Shown here piece by piece: positions 25,145 through 33,749 of a stretch of DNA of 44,701 bases. This stretch comes from Myxococcales bacterium UBA1660. Lineage in GTDB: Bacteria; Myxococcota_A; Polyangia; Polyangiales; Houyiibacteriaceae. The notes beneath the pieces are model-generated. The model was not told the origin of the DNA and did no database searches. It was given only the letters and a program-made list of their open reading frames with translations. The translations under genes and the position numbers were made by a program. The DNA lies in the NCBI GenBank assembly GCA_002320815.1, contig DCLA01000035.1, positions 1-44,701 on the forward strand, written 5' to 3'. Each line of letters starts with the position of its first letter. Within the stretch, counting starts at the first letter, position 1.

Positions 25145-26212
25145 GTGCGTCTCCCGTCGACATGGCTCCTGGTGCTCTCGGTGCTCGCCCTGGGCTGTCG
25201 CTCGGGTCCCGAGCTCCCGCGCGCGCGGCCGGAGCCCGCCGCGCGGCTCACCGAGCCGAGCGTGCTCTGTCTAGAGCAGCAGCCTCGGGGACCGTGTCTG
25301 CCCGCCGCGCGGGTCGAGGGGTGGCTGGAGGATCCGGCGTTGACCATCGTGGGCGTCCACGAGGCGCCGGCCGGCGAGCAGGGCGCCAAGGTCTTCACGC
25401 TGCAGGTCCCGAGCGAGGCGGGGCCCATCGTGTTCCGCGCCAAGTGGCGCACCGGGGGCTACAACGGCACCCGGCGCGAGCTCGGCGCCCACGTGGTGCA
25501 GACGATGTTCCTCGAGCCCCACGAGTACGTGGTGCCGCCCGCCTCGGGCCACTGCTTCGAGCTGGCCCACTACCGGCGATGGGTCGACCCGGAGGCCGAG
25601 CCCACCTTCCCGGGGATCCGCTGCGTCCACGGGGTGCTGCAGTACTGGCTGGAGAACGCCCAGACCCTCCCCGAGGCGGAAGAGGCGGGGTGGTTCAACT
25701 GGAGCGAGGGCGCGCTCTTCGACGCCGCGCTCTGGGAGCGCGACCGCACCTACCGGGACTCGCTGGCCCACGTGAACCTGCTCTCGCACCTCATCGACCA
25801 CGCGGACACCCACTGGGCCCAGTTCCTCATCGTGGCCGATCCGGCCACGCCGCGGGTCTACGGCGTGGACAACAGCCTCTCCTTCGGCGCGCGGCAGAAC
25901 CCCGGGCTCCGGCTCCACGACTGGTCCCGCATCAAGGTGCCCGCGCTCCCCGGCGCGACCATCGAGCGGCTGCGTTCGCTGGGAGACCGGCTGGACCGAC
26001 TGAGCGTCCTGGAGCAGTTCGCGCGTCGTGACGACGGCGTGCTGGTCGAGGAAGAGGCGCGCCCACCGGCGGCGCCCGGCGACCGCGGCTACTACTTCGT
26101 CGAGGGGAAGCTCAAGGCGCGGCTGGAGCAGGCGGAGATCGACGGACTGCGCGCGCGCCTGGAAGCGCTCCTGGCCCGCGTCGACGGCGGGGAGATCGAG
26201 CTCTACCGATGA
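25145..26212 (+). CDS. Lipoprotein with kinase-like fold motifs
   Basis: The protein has 355 residues from GTG 25145. The signal peptide ends LALGC18, so it should be anchored outside the cytoplasm. Residues 96-125 contain Phe-Arg-Ala-Lys100 and an Arg-Glu112 helix, in the order of an ATP-binding Lys and helix-C Glu. At 217-228, Asp-His-Ala-Asp221-Thr-His-Trp-Ala-Gln looks like a catalytic loop with Gln in place of the metal-binding Asn, and Val-Asp242-Asn-Ser-Leu at 241-245 like the metal-binding Asp motif of Fam20C, HipA and PI4K-like atypical kinases. Four Cys may form disulfides. The overlapping next gene is a phosphatase. The kinase call rests on motif order alone; a pseudokinase is possible. 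Confidence 0.7.
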   Translation: MRLPSTWLLVLSVLALGCRSGPELPRARPEPAARLTEPSVLCLEQQPRGPCLPAARVEGWLEDPALTIVGVHEAPAGEQGAKVFTLQVPSEAGPIVFRAKWRTGGYNGTRRELGAHVVQTMFLEPHEYVVPPASGHCFELAHYRRWVDPEAEPTFPGIRCVHGVLQYWLENAQTLPEAEEAGWFNWSEGALFDAALWERDRTYRDSLAHVNLLSHLIDHADTHWAQFLIVADPATPRVYGVDNSLSFGARQNPGLRLHDWSRIKVPALPGATIERLRSLGDRLDRLSVLEQFARRDDGVLVEEEARPPAAPGDRGYYFVEGKLKARLEQAEIDGLRARLEALLARVDGGEIELYR

Positions 26213-27237
26213 TCCCGCGAGAGACCTCTTGGCTCGCGCTCCTGGTGCTCGCCGCCTGCGAGTGCACCCCGCCGCCGCCGGTGGCTCCCTCGGCGGAATC
26301 CGCCGAAGGGACGGCCCGAGTCGCGCCCGAAGGGACGGTCCCGGCGCCCACCGAAGGGACCGCCGCCGAGGGCCCGGCCGGGTCACCTCGGTGCGCCGGT
26401 CTCCCCGGCCCGGCCCTTCGTCATCCGGAGCCGCCGCGGCTGGTGGCTATCGGGGACCTGCACGGAGACCTCGACGCCACCCGCGCCGCGCTCCGCTTGG
26501 CGGGCGCCATCGACGCCCAGGACGCATGGACCGGCGGCGACCTGGTCGTGGTGCAGACCGGCGACGTCTTCGACCGCGGCGACGACGAGCTGGAGATCGA
26601 GCGGCTCTTCGATCGCCTGGTCACCGAAGCCCGCGACGCGGGGGGCGCCATCCATCGGCTGCTGGGCAACCACGAGCTCATGAACGCCAGCGGCGACTTC
26701 CGGTACGTCACCGAGGGGGGCTTCGCCGACTACCAGGGCTACGGCCCCACCGACGATCCGGCGCTGGCGCGGGCCCCGGCGGCCTGGCGCGGGCGCATCG
26801 TGGCCTTTCGGCCCGGCGCGCCGGTCGCGATGGAGCTCGCCCATCGGAACGTGGTCGAGGTCGTCGGCGACACCGTCTTCGTCCACGGCGGGCTCCTCCC
26901 GCAGCACGTGGCCCACGGCCTCGAGCGCCTGAACCGCGAGGTGGCCTGCTGGCTCGCCGGGGGCACCGCGGTGCCGCCCATCGTGGCCGATCCCGAGAGC
27001 CCGGTGTGGACCCGGGTCTACGCCACGGATCCGGTCCGCTGCGACCTCCTGCAGCAGACCCTCGCCGCGGTCGGCGCCCACCGCATGGTCATCGGCCACA
27101 CCCCGCAGGCCGGCGGGATCACCAGCGACTGCGACGGGGCCCTCTGGCGTATCGACGTGGGCATGGCCGCCGCGTACGGCGGGCCGGTGGAGGTGCTGGA
27201 GATCGTGGCCGGGCGGTCTCCGCGCGCGCTCCGCTGA
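26209..27237 (+). CDS. PPP-family (Shewanella-like) metallophosphatase lipoprotein
   Basis: The protein has 342 residues; ATG 26209 overlaps the preceding TGA. The lipobox is LAAC17. A linker at about 30-58 has an 8-residue period (xEGTxxxx, three copies). The PPP signature motifs are complete: GDLHGD at 82-87, GDVFDRG at 118-124, GNHE at 153-156, His226-Gly-Gly, and Gly-His297-Thr-Pro-Gln. These ligate two metals and give protein or small-molecule phosphatase activity; the pattern fits Shewanella-like phosphatases. Being lipid-anchored, it should act outside the inner membrane. Translational coupling to the kinase-like lipoprotein suggests paired action. Confidence 0.92.
   Translation: MIPRETSWLALLVLAACECTPPPPVAPSAESAEGTARVAPEGTVPAPTEGTAAEGPAGSPRCAGLPGPALRHPEPPRLVAIGDLHGDLDATRAALRLAGAIDAQDAWTGGDLVVVQTGDVFDRGDDELEIERLFDRLVTEARDAGGAIHRLLGNHELMNASGDFRYVTEGGFADYQGYGPTDDPALARAPAAWRGRIVAFRPGAPVAMELAHRNVVEVVGDTVFVHGGLLPQHVAHGLERLNREVACWLAGGTAVPPIVADPESPVWTRVYATDPVRCDLLQQTLAAVGAHRMVIGHTPQAGGITSDCDGALWRIDVGMAAAYGGPVEVLEIVAGRSPRALR
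26303..26362 (+). repeat. 24-base-period repeat in the phosphatase linker
   Basis: The core CCGAAGGGACGG begins at 26303, 26327 and 26351 (last copy one mismatch), an exact 24-base period encoding an 8-residue Glu-Gly-Thr repeat. It forms part of the disordered linker. Confidence 0.75.
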
Positions 27238-27254
27238 GTCAGGGGCGCGGCGGC

Positions 27255-27842
27255 TCAGGGGCGCGGCCGAAGGATCTCCAGGAGCCGCGGGAGGATCTGC
27301 GCCGGGCTCCCCGGGCCGTGGATCGACCCTTCGATGCGCTGGTCGGTGCAGCGTCCCGCCGCGTCGGGGACCGCGAAGAGCGGGATCATCCGCGAACGAC
27401 ACCCGGCCGCCTCGAGGCGCGCGGCGTCCACGTCGAGATCGAACTCCAGGAGTGCCAGCCGCGGCAATCGGTCGTCCAGCTCACCGCGCTCGGCGGCCTG
27501 ATGGAAATAGCGACACGGCTCGCACCAGCCGGCCCCGACGTAGACCAACGGCGTCCGGCCGTCCGCCCGTGCCTCGGCCATGAAGGCCTGAACCTGCCCG
27601 GGCAGCTCACCCGGCTCGCCGGCCTCGGCCGGCACGAAGCGCACCCGCGGCCCAGCCGCCGCCACCGCCGCTGCCAGCGCCTCCGCCGCTGCCCCTTCCG
27701 CGGGCTCTGCCGCCGCCGGCTCTGCCGCCCACTCGCGTTCGGCGGGCGCGGCCTCCTGGGGCGAAGCCACCACATCGGAGCCGGAGTCGCACCCAGCGAA
27801 CATCACGGCTCCCAGGAGCACGCATCGGTAGGAGGTCACCAT
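27255..27842 (-). CDS. Thioredoxin-like lipoprotein
   Basis: The protein has 195 residues. The signal peptide ends FAGC18. An Ala/Glu-rich spacer follows to about 65. The thioredoxin fold shows Trp106-Cys107-Glu-Pro-Cys110 as the redox active site and Met-Ile-Pro at the cis-Pro position about 55 residues later. It probably performs thiol-disulfide exchange on envelope proteins. It is convergent with the phosphatase gene, 17 bases apart. Its neighbour upstream on the same strand is a lipoprotein gene 42 bases away. Confidence 0.88.
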   Translation of the reverse strand: MVTSYRCVLLGAVMFAGCDSGSDVVASPQEAAPAEREWAAEPAAAEPAEGAAAEALAAAVAAAGPRVRFVPAEAGEPGELPGQVQAFMAEARADGRTPLVYVGAGWCEPCRYFHQAAERGELDDRLPRLALLEFDLDVDAARLEAAGCRSRMIPLFAVPDAAGRCTDQRIEGSIHGPGSPAQILPRLLEILRPRP

Positions 27843-27884
27843 GGCGCCGGAGCCTAGCGCACTCCCTCGCGCCGGACGGCCGCG

Positions 27885-29063
27885 TCAGTGGGGGCCGACG
27901 ACCGTCGTCGCCAGGCCCGTGCTCCTCGTCTGGGGCACCGGCTGGGGCTCGTCGGCGCCGTGGCAGAGGGGCACCTCGCCCTCCGCGGGGTTCTCGCCCC
28001 CGCCCTTCCACTGGAGCACCGGGCCGAGCGAGGTCTCCGCGAGCTCGAAGCCGGTGACCCAGTACTGCGTGAAGAGGCCCCGCGGCCGATCCGGACGCGC
28101 AGGATCCGCGATGCGCCAGACGGCGAAGTGGAAGCCGCTGGCGTCGCGCCAGACGACGTGATGGACCCCGTCCGCGTCCACCAGGATCCGGGGGGACCGC
28201 GCGATCGCGTTCGCGGCATGGCGAGCGATGCGCGAGCCGTCGAGGCGGAGCGTGTGGACCTCCAGCGCCTGGAGGGGCCCGGTCGGCGTGTCGCCCCGCG
28301 CCACCAGGGTGACCAACGTCGCGAACTCGGGGCCGAAGGTGAGGACACACTCGTCGACCATGTCTGCAGGGAAGCGCGTCAGGGGCACGATCCCGGCATC
28401 GGTGACGCGGTGAACGATGGCGTCCGTGTACGTCGCCGAGACCAACCAGTGGTCGCCCTGGGGCGTCTCGGCCACGGTGCACACCACCCCCTCGATCCCC
28501 AGCTCGCTCGCCGGCGGGAGCTCGTCGCCGAAGCGCGCGGGGAGTTCCCAGCCTCGCGCGGGCATCGCGCGGGCGGCGCGCTCGGGGGTCAGCGCGCGCT
28601 CGCGGGGGTCGCAGCGTCCCGGTCGCTGGAAGTCGCAGCCGTCCCGGGGCGAGAAGCGGCGAAACGAAGCGCCGTCGCGACCCTCGGCGCGCAACCAGAG
28701 CACATCGCCGTCCAGTCGCCAGGAGAGGTCGTGGCCAAAGCGGTGCAGGTAGGAAGCGGCGCTGGCCGTGACGCGGCCCTCGGCGTCGACCCGGCTCACC
28801 GTGATGCGCGGAGGGGCGCTGGCGAAGTGATGGTGTCGCCACTCGTTCCCGCCCGCCTGGTACCGGCTCCCGTCGGAGAGCGCGGGGAGGTCCTCGATGC
28901 GGCTCCATCGCCAGGTCCCGGGGACGTCGTCCACCTCGGTCACCATCAGGTCGTCCCGGCAGGCCCAGGACCGCTCGGCCTTCCAGCGACACCCCGAGAG
29001 GAGCAGCAGACAGAGCGCCCACCGCGCGCAGCGACCGAGTCCGTGCACGGCGGAGGGAGGCAT
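27885..29063 (-). CDS. Lipoprotein of unknown function
   Basis: The protein has 392 residues. The signal peptide ends LLSGC, followed by a domain rich in Trp and Arg with several His near 75-80. Repeated short strands of 25-40 residues with Asp-Gly turns (Val-Asp-Ala-Glu-Gly, Val-Asp-Ala-Asp-Gly) suggest a beta-propeller. Multiple Cys are scattered through it. No enzyme motif was found. It may share a transcript with the thioredoxin-like lipoprotein downstream, which could keep its disulfides in order (inference). Confidence 0.75.
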   Translation of the reverse strand: MPPSAVHGLGRCARWALCLLLLSGCRWKAERSWACRDDLMVTEVDDVPGTWRWSRIEDLPALSDGSRYQAGGNEWRHHHFASAPPRITVSRVDAEGRVTASAASYLHRFGHDLSWRLDGDVLWLRAEGRDGASFRRFSPRDGCDFQRPGRCDPRERALTPERAARAMPARGWELPARFGDELPPASELGIEGVVCTVAETPQGDHWLVSATYTDAIVHRVTDAGIVPLTRFPADMVDECVLTFGPEFATLVTLVARGDTPTGPLQALEVHTLRLDGSRIARHAANAIARSPRILVDADGVHHVVWRDASGFHFAVWRIADPARPDRPRGLFTQYWVTGFELAETSLGPVLQWKGGGENPAEGEVPLCHGADEPQPVPQTRSTGLATTVVGPH

Positions 29064-29227
29064 CGGGCGCGAGCCTAGCGCACCGCGGTCGTCGGGCCGA
29101 CCCCGGCGGGGGGAACCTCGGCGATTCAGGCAGGGGCAACCGCCTGACGGCGGGGCACGGGGCAGGACGCTTCCGAACTCGCCCTGCGGGCTCGTTCTTC
29201 AGCGCCTGCTGGGCGTATGATCGATTC

Positions 29228-30742
29228 GTGCCGCGCCTCGTCTTCGTGTTCCCGGTCCTCGGTCTCCTCGTCGCCTGTGCGGAGCCGGTGGCTTCCCGGC
29301 GGGACCCGGTGGTCTACGGCGAGGACGGGCGCACCGAGGTCTACGCGCACCCCAACGCGGCCTTGCGCGCGGTGGCGGAGACCGCGGTGGCGATGAAGGT
29401 CGACCGCGACTACGTCGACGCGACCGATCCCGACCACGTGGTCTTCGACTACGACCGCACCCTGGGCGAGGCCAAGGACCTCTGCGCGGGCGAGCGCTTC
29501 GCCGAGCAGATCGAGCCGGGGACCTGCTCGGGCACCCTCATCGACGAGCGCCACCTGCTCACCGCCGGCCACTGCATGGACGCGGCCGAGGACTGCACCG
29601 ACAAGGTGTGGGTCTTCGGGTTCCACTACGTCGCCGCAGGTACTCTGGCCACGCTCACCAGCGACGACGTCTACTCCTGCTCCCGGGTGCTCGCCTACTA
29701 CGACGACGGCGACGTCGACCACGCCGTGGTGGAGCTCGACCGACCCGTGGTGGGCCACACCCCGGCCCCCGTGCGGGTGGAGGCCGCCGGGCTGCCGCTG
29801 GGCACCGGTCTCGCGCTGATCGGGCACCCCAACGGCATCCCCATGAAGATCGACGACGGGGGTGCCGTCACCTGGAACAGCTCGGCGGGGACCCACCTGC
29901 AGGGCACGGTCGATGCGTTCTCGGGCAACTCCGGCTCCGGCGTCTTCGACCACGAAGGACAGCTCGTCGGGCTGCTCTACGCGGGCATGGACGACTACGT
30001 GCCCATGGGCGACTGCTCGGTGGTCAACGTCATCGACCCCGCGCCCACCGACGACGGCGAAGAGATCACCTACGTCCGCCCGGCCCTCGAGGCCTTCTGC
30101 GCGGAGCCCGGAGTCGACTCGGTGCTCTGCGACTGCGACGGCCCCTGCGTCCCCGCGCTGCCCGGCGACACCTGCGCGGACTCGGAGGTCATCGAGGCCG
30201 TCTCTCAGGTCCTCACGGGCGACATGAACGTCTACGCCGCGGACACCCAGGGGACCTGTGGCGGCGAGGGCCGCGACCGCACCTGGACCTTCACCACCGA
30301 CCGCGAGCTGACCTTCACCGCGCGCTCCAGCGGCTACGACAGCGTGCTCTATCTGCGCGCGGGCTGCGACGGCGCCGAGATCGCCTGCAACGACGACGTC
30401 GACGTGGACACCGACCGCGGCTCGCGCATCGCGACCACGCTGCCGCCGGGGACCTACGTGCTCGTCCTCGACGCCTACGACCAGGAGGTCGACGCCTTCA
30501 CGCTGACCCTCACCTTCGCCGAGCCGGCGCCCCCGGCCGACCTGGGTACGCCCGTCGTCGACGCGGGGATCCCCCAGCGCGACGCCGGGTTCGCCGTCGA
30601 CGCCGGCCCGGTCGTCGACGCCGGCGCGGAGCCGACGCCGAAGGAAGACGACGGCTGCGGCTGCCGCACCGCGACCCCCGGCGACTTCCCGCTGCCCCTC
30701 GCCCTCGCGACCCTCTGGTTCCTCCGCCGCCGCTCGCGCTGA
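29228..30742 (+). CDS. Trypsin-like serine protease with MYXO-CTERM-like tail
   Basis: The protein has 504 residues from GTG 29228. A signal peptide with a lipobox-like LLVAC17 is at the N-terminus. The S1 protease triad is His115 (Thr-Ala-Gly-His-Cys), Asp164 and Ser235 (Gly-Asn-Ser-Gly-Ser). Residues about 305-430 form a PPC-like beta-sandwich with paired Cys. The tail has a Asp/Ala-rich spacer, then Gly-Cys-Gly-Cys, a hydrophobic helix and a terminal Arg cluster, matching the MYXO-CTERM layout that is processed and displayed on the myxobacterial surface. Both lipobox and MYXO-CTERM in one protein is unusual. Likely substrates are extracellular proteins. Confidence 0.9.
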   Translation: MPRLVFVFPVLGLLVACAEPVASRRDPVVYGEDGRTEVYAHPNAALRAVAETAVAMKVDRDYVDATDPDHVVFDYDRTLGEAKDLCAGERFAEQIEPGTCSGTLIDERHLLTAGHCMDAAEDCTDKVWVFGFHYVAAGTLATLTSDDVYSCSRVLAYYDDGDVDHAVVELDRPVVGHTPAPVRVEAAGLPLGTGLALIGHPNGIPMKIDDGGAVTWNSSAGTHLQGTVDAFSGNSGSGVFDHEGQLVGLLYAGMDDYVPMGDCSVVNVIDPAPTDDGEEITYVRPALEAFCAEPGVDSVLCDCDGPCVPALPGDTCADSEVIEAVSQVLTGDMNVYAADTQGTCGGEGRDRTWTFTTDRELTFTARSSGYDSVLYLRAGCDGAEIACNDDVDVDTDRGSRIATTLPPGTYVLVLDAYDQEVDAFTLTLTFAEPAPPADLGTPVVDAGIPQRDAGFAVDAGPVVDAGAEPTPKEDDGCGCRTATPGDFPLPLALATLWFLRRRSR

Positions 30743-30748
30743 GCGCGG

Positions 30749-30765
30749 GCCGCGTCAGGCGCGGC
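30749..30765 (+). terminator. Short hairpin after the protease gene
   Basis: A 6-bp GC stem (30749-30754 with 30760-30765) with a 5-base loop is followed a few bases later by ATTTTCT. This is a weak intrinsic terminator candidate. Confidence 0.3.
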
Positions 30766-30810
30766 GCGGCGATTTTCTCGAGCGTGCGCAACTGACCACG
30801 CCTCGGGGCG

Positions 30811-32283
30811 ATGAGCGCCCCGATGACGACTCGATCCATCGACGCGAGCGGCTCCACCCGGGGGATCGGCGACGCGCCGGCCGACGCTGCGCAAACCCCC
30901 ACCCCCCACGGTCGCGCCCAGACCCTGCTCAACCGCTTCTACTCTCGACCGCGCTTGTCCGAACACGGTCGCGACGACGCGGCCACTCGCGAGGCCATCG
31001 AGGACTTCCAGCGAGTCCGCGGCCTTCCCGTCACCGGGTCGCCGGACCCGGACACCCTCGACGAGCTCGACCGGGCGATCGCCTGGCAGAGACACGAGGC
31101 CGAGGCCTCCGCTCCCGGCGACGGCTCACCGTCCGTCCCCGAGACCCGGGCGCACTCCCGGTTCGCCCGCCCCGCGGGCGACGAGTCCGTGGCCCGAGCG
31201 GGGATCCTCCTCTCGGGCGAGACCCAGGGGTTCTCGCTCCACCACCTCTCGCTCCAGGGAACGGACACCATTGGGGACCGCTTGGACCTGCGGGGCATGA
31301 CCAACCCCCAGCTCCTCCGCTTCGCCGCGCGTAAGTCGAACGAGTTCGACGCCGAGCCCGAGGCACCCCGACGACGGGAGCTGGCCCGGGTCCTGATGAG
31401 CACCGAGCGGGAGCTCGCGCGCCGCATCGCCCGCGCGCCTCGCGACGCGACGGAGTTGCCCGTGCTCGAGGGGGTCGACTGGTCCGAGGGCTCTCCGAAC
31501 GCTGGGCTCCCCGGCGATCTCCACCCCTTCCAGAACCACGACCTCTGGGCGGCGGAGGTCGCTCGAACGCCGCGCCGGCGTCGTGGCGCCCCGCGAGGTG
31601 ACGCCCCCTCTCCTCCCGCCGAGGCCCGTACCGAGGGGACGAGAAACCCTGCGAGCGGCTCGGCCCGGGAAGCGGCGGCAGCTCCTTCCGCCGATGTCGA
31701 TGTGCGAGGGATCGCGGCGGACGGGGCGGCGCTCCCCGCCGTCCCCGATCCCGACGGGATCCAGGCCGAGCTGACGGTCGCTTCCGGGGCGGTCTCGCTC
31801 GCGAATGTGGCTATCGGCGCCGCTAGCTTGGTCGGCGGCGAAGTGCTTCTCTTCGTGGCGGGAACCGTCGACGCTCTCCTGACCGCAGGGGAGACCCGGG
31901 AGAAGCGCATCCTGATCCGCAGCTTCGGGACGGCCTGCCAGTATCCGGATCCCATCGCGCTCCAGAACGGTCGGGTCACCACCGCCGCCGTCCTGAACGT
32001 CATCCGGACCAAACGCGACCTTCGGATGAGCGGGATGGACGCCGGTGGTGACGCTCATGCCCGGCGCGAAACCGGTTTGCGCGAGGGCGCCTCTCGCGCG
32101 GCGCGCATGTTCAACGAGGCGTTGAGCAAGCTCGACGAGAAGATCGCGGCGCTGAGTCCGGAGGAACGCGCGCGCGTGGACGTCGACGCCGCCCGGCGGG
32201 AAGTCATGCGCGATGTCGCCGCGGAGGCGTTGAGTATCCTGGCGGAGCGCCAGCCCTCGAACTTGGTCAGGGACGGTCGATGA
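30811..32283 (+). CDS. Peptidoglycan-binding-domain protein, possible secreted effector
   Basis: The protein has 490 residues and no signal peptide. Residues about 36-92 match a PG_binding_1 repeat, including Phe-Gln-x-x-x-Gly-Leu-Pro-Val-Thr-Gly. A helical region (about 160-210) and an Arg/Pro/Ala-rich linker follow. Residues about 320-358 are strongly hydrophobic and could insert in membranes. The C-terminus is helical and charged. A wall-binding domain on a protein without a Sec signal suggests export by a contractile or other specialised system, or release on lysis. The next gene overlaps by 4 bases and encodes an exported protein, which would fit a toxin/immunity pair; that is speculation. 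The fold outside the wall-binding repeat is unrecognised. Confidence 0.75.
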   Translation: MSAPMTTRSIDASGSTRGIGDAPADAAQTPTPHGRAQTLLNRFYSRPRLSEHGRDDAATREAIEDFQRVRGLPVTGSPDPDTLDELDRAIAWQRHEAEASAPGDGSPSVPETRAHSRFARPAGDESVARAGILLSGETQGFSLHHLSLQGTDTIGDRLDLRGMTNPQLLRFAARKSNEFDAEPEAPRRRELARVLMSTERELARRIARAPRDATELPVLEGVDWSEGSPNAGLPGDLHPFQNHDLWAAEVARTPRRRRGAPRGDAPSPPAEARTEGTRNPASGSAREAAAAPSADVDVRGIAADGAALPAVPDPDGIQAELTVASGAVSLANVAIGAASLVGGEVLLFVAGTVDALLTAGETREKRILIRSFGTACQYPDPIALQNGRVTTAAVLNVIRTKRDLRMSGMDAGGDAHARRETGLREGASRAARMFNEALSKLDEKIAALSPEERARVDVDAARREVMRDVAAEALSILAERQPSNLVRDGR

Positions 32284-33209
32284 AGGCTTGGCTCCCCCTC
32301 GTTGGGCTGATTTTCCTGTCGCTGCCGGCGCGGGCGCAGCTTCCGGCGGAGACGCCGACCATCGGCGAGGCGGAGGCCGCCCAGGAGGCCGACGTGCAGC
32401 GCCGTCTCCTGACCAAGGTCCGGCCGGCGCCGCCGTCGAACCGCGACCCCGAAGCGGAACGAGCGCTGCGGACGCTCCGGGCCGACCGCCTGGACCGTAT
32501 CGACGGCGGGGGGGCCGCCACGCCCCGGGGCCGAGGGCACCGATTCGGTCGAGACCTGAGCGAACTCCTGTTCCCCCTGGGCCTCCTCCCCGACCGCCGG
32601 ATCCAGGTCCCGACCGTGGGCATCGTCGATCTCGCGAGGATCCCGCGCGTTATCGGGGACCTCGCGGTCGCCTACGCCAACCACGAGGTGCCCCTCGTCC
32701 TCGTCCTCTGGGCTGAGCCGACCCTGCCGGCCGAGTACGTCTGGACCTTCGCGCAGTTGATCGGGGCCTATGCGACCGAGGTTCTGTTGGTGGTCGAACG
32801 AGCCGCGCCGGGGCCGGACTTCTCGGATGTGTCGCCCCGAGACCGAGCGACCCTACGCCGCTGCATGGCGGAGTATCGCCGAGACGATTCCCTAGCGCTC
32901 TGCTTCCAGCAAGTGCTCCACGACGTCACGGATGGTTGCCTCGAACGCGTCTGGGGATGGAGCACGTACGGCGCGCCGACCCGGCTCTACCTCGACGACG
33001 GACTCTTCCAGATCTGCGGAGATCGGCCTCTGTCCGACCCGGACCTCTTCGTCGCGCTGATTCGAGCATGGGTCGCGGCTGAGACACCCGTCGACACCGA
33101 GTACCTCCTCGTGAGCGGTGCGAGCCCGCCCAGCCGTCCCAGGTCCCTGCAGTCTTGGGTCCCCGAGCTGATGCGTGCCCAGGGGATCTCGGGCGCAGGG
33201 CACCCCTGA
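32280..33209 (+). CDS. Exported protein coupled to the peptidoglycan-binding protein
   Basis: The protein has 309 residues; ATG 32280 overlaps the preceding TGA. A signal peptide ending Leu-Pro-Ala-Arg-Ala-Gln directs it to the periplasm. A charged coiled-coil-like stretch (about 30-70) precedes an alpha/beta region with a hydrophobic strand-helix pattern around 105-165. Four Cys between about 190 and 250 are probably disulfide-bonded. No family was recognised. Coupling to the gene above implies a linked function, perhaps protection against it. Confidence 0.72.
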   Translation: MKAWLPLVGLIFLSLPARAQLPAETPTIGEAEAAQEADVQRRLLTKVRPAPPSNRDPEAERALRTLRADRLDRIDGGGAATPRGRGHRFGRDLSELLFPLGLLPDRRIQVPTVGIVDLARIPRVIGDLAVAYANHEVPLVLVLWAEPTLPAEYVWTFAQLIGAYATEVLLVVERAAPGPDFSDVSPRDRATLRRCMAEYRRDDSLALCFQQVLHDVTDGCLERVWGWSTYGAPTRLYLDDGLFQICGDRPLSDPDLFVALIRAWVAAETPVDTEYLLVSGASPPSRPRSLQSWVPELMRAQGISGAGHP

Positions 33210-33222
33210 GCGGAGGACCGAC

Positions 33223-33729
33223 TCACCGTCGCTCCGCGGAGCCGCGGGTCCTGCGCGCCGCCCGCTCGATGCGGCGCACCACCTCCCGCGCGTTCGGGTG
33301 CACCCAGGTGGACGCCGTGCGATTGGCGACCCGAAGCGCGCCCGGTTCGCCGGTCGCGATCACCATCATCCGGCGGCCTCCCGACCGGGGCTCGCTCCCG
33401 GGAACCCGGCAGCCCCCGGTGATGGGCCCGGCTTCGGGCTCGGACCACCCTTCCCAGATCACCGCGACCTCGTCGCCCACGGCGAGGGCGCCCCAGAGCG
33501 AACGGGTCACCCGGAAGCGCAGGGTCCGGTCGACGACACCCCGCTCTCCCGCCGCGAGCGCTCCCCGCGCCTCCCCCGGTCCGAGCAAGACCCCCTCGAA
33601 GACCGCCGTCGCCGCCGCGACCTCGGCGCGGATCTCCGCCACCCGGTTCGGACTACAGCGGACCCGCGCCTGGGCGGGGGCGGTCATCAGGGTCGCGAGA
33701 GCGACGGCGCCGAGAGCGAGACGGGACAT
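33223..33729 (-). CDS. Exported TIMP/netrin-like protein
   Basis: The protein has 168 residues from ATG 33729. The signal peptide ends Ala-Gln-Ala, so the mature protein starts close to the first Cys. The pattern Cys, then Ala-Thr-Ala-Val-Phe-Glu-Gly-Val, then a Phe-x-Val strand and Trp-Gly, then a second Cys resembles the NTR/TIMP-like fold found in some bacterial exported proteins. In animals TIMP inhibits metalloproteases through its N-terminal Cys; in bacteria the role is unknown. The fold call is moderate, the function open. Confidence 0.7.
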   Translation of the reverse strand: MSRLALGAVALATLMTAPAQARVRCSPNRVAEIRAEVAAATAVFEGVLLGPGEARGALAAGERGVVDRTLRFRVTRSLWGALAVGDEVAVIWEGWSEPEAGPITGGCRVPGSEPRSGGRRMMVIATGEPGALRVANRTASTWVHPNAREVVRRIERAARRTRGSAERR

Positions 33730-33749
33730 CGCCCCGACGTGACCACGAG

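Noticed and set aside
22741..26031. Open frame of 1096 codons on the plus strand
   Set aside because: It runs antisense to the monooxygenase and hydrolase and through the kinase-like gene in a wrong frame; no protein-like motifs.
27238..27266. A repeated CAGGGGCGCGG at the convergent gene ends
   Set aside because: Two short copies in GC-rich sequence, one inside a coding region; too short to mean more than a local duplication.
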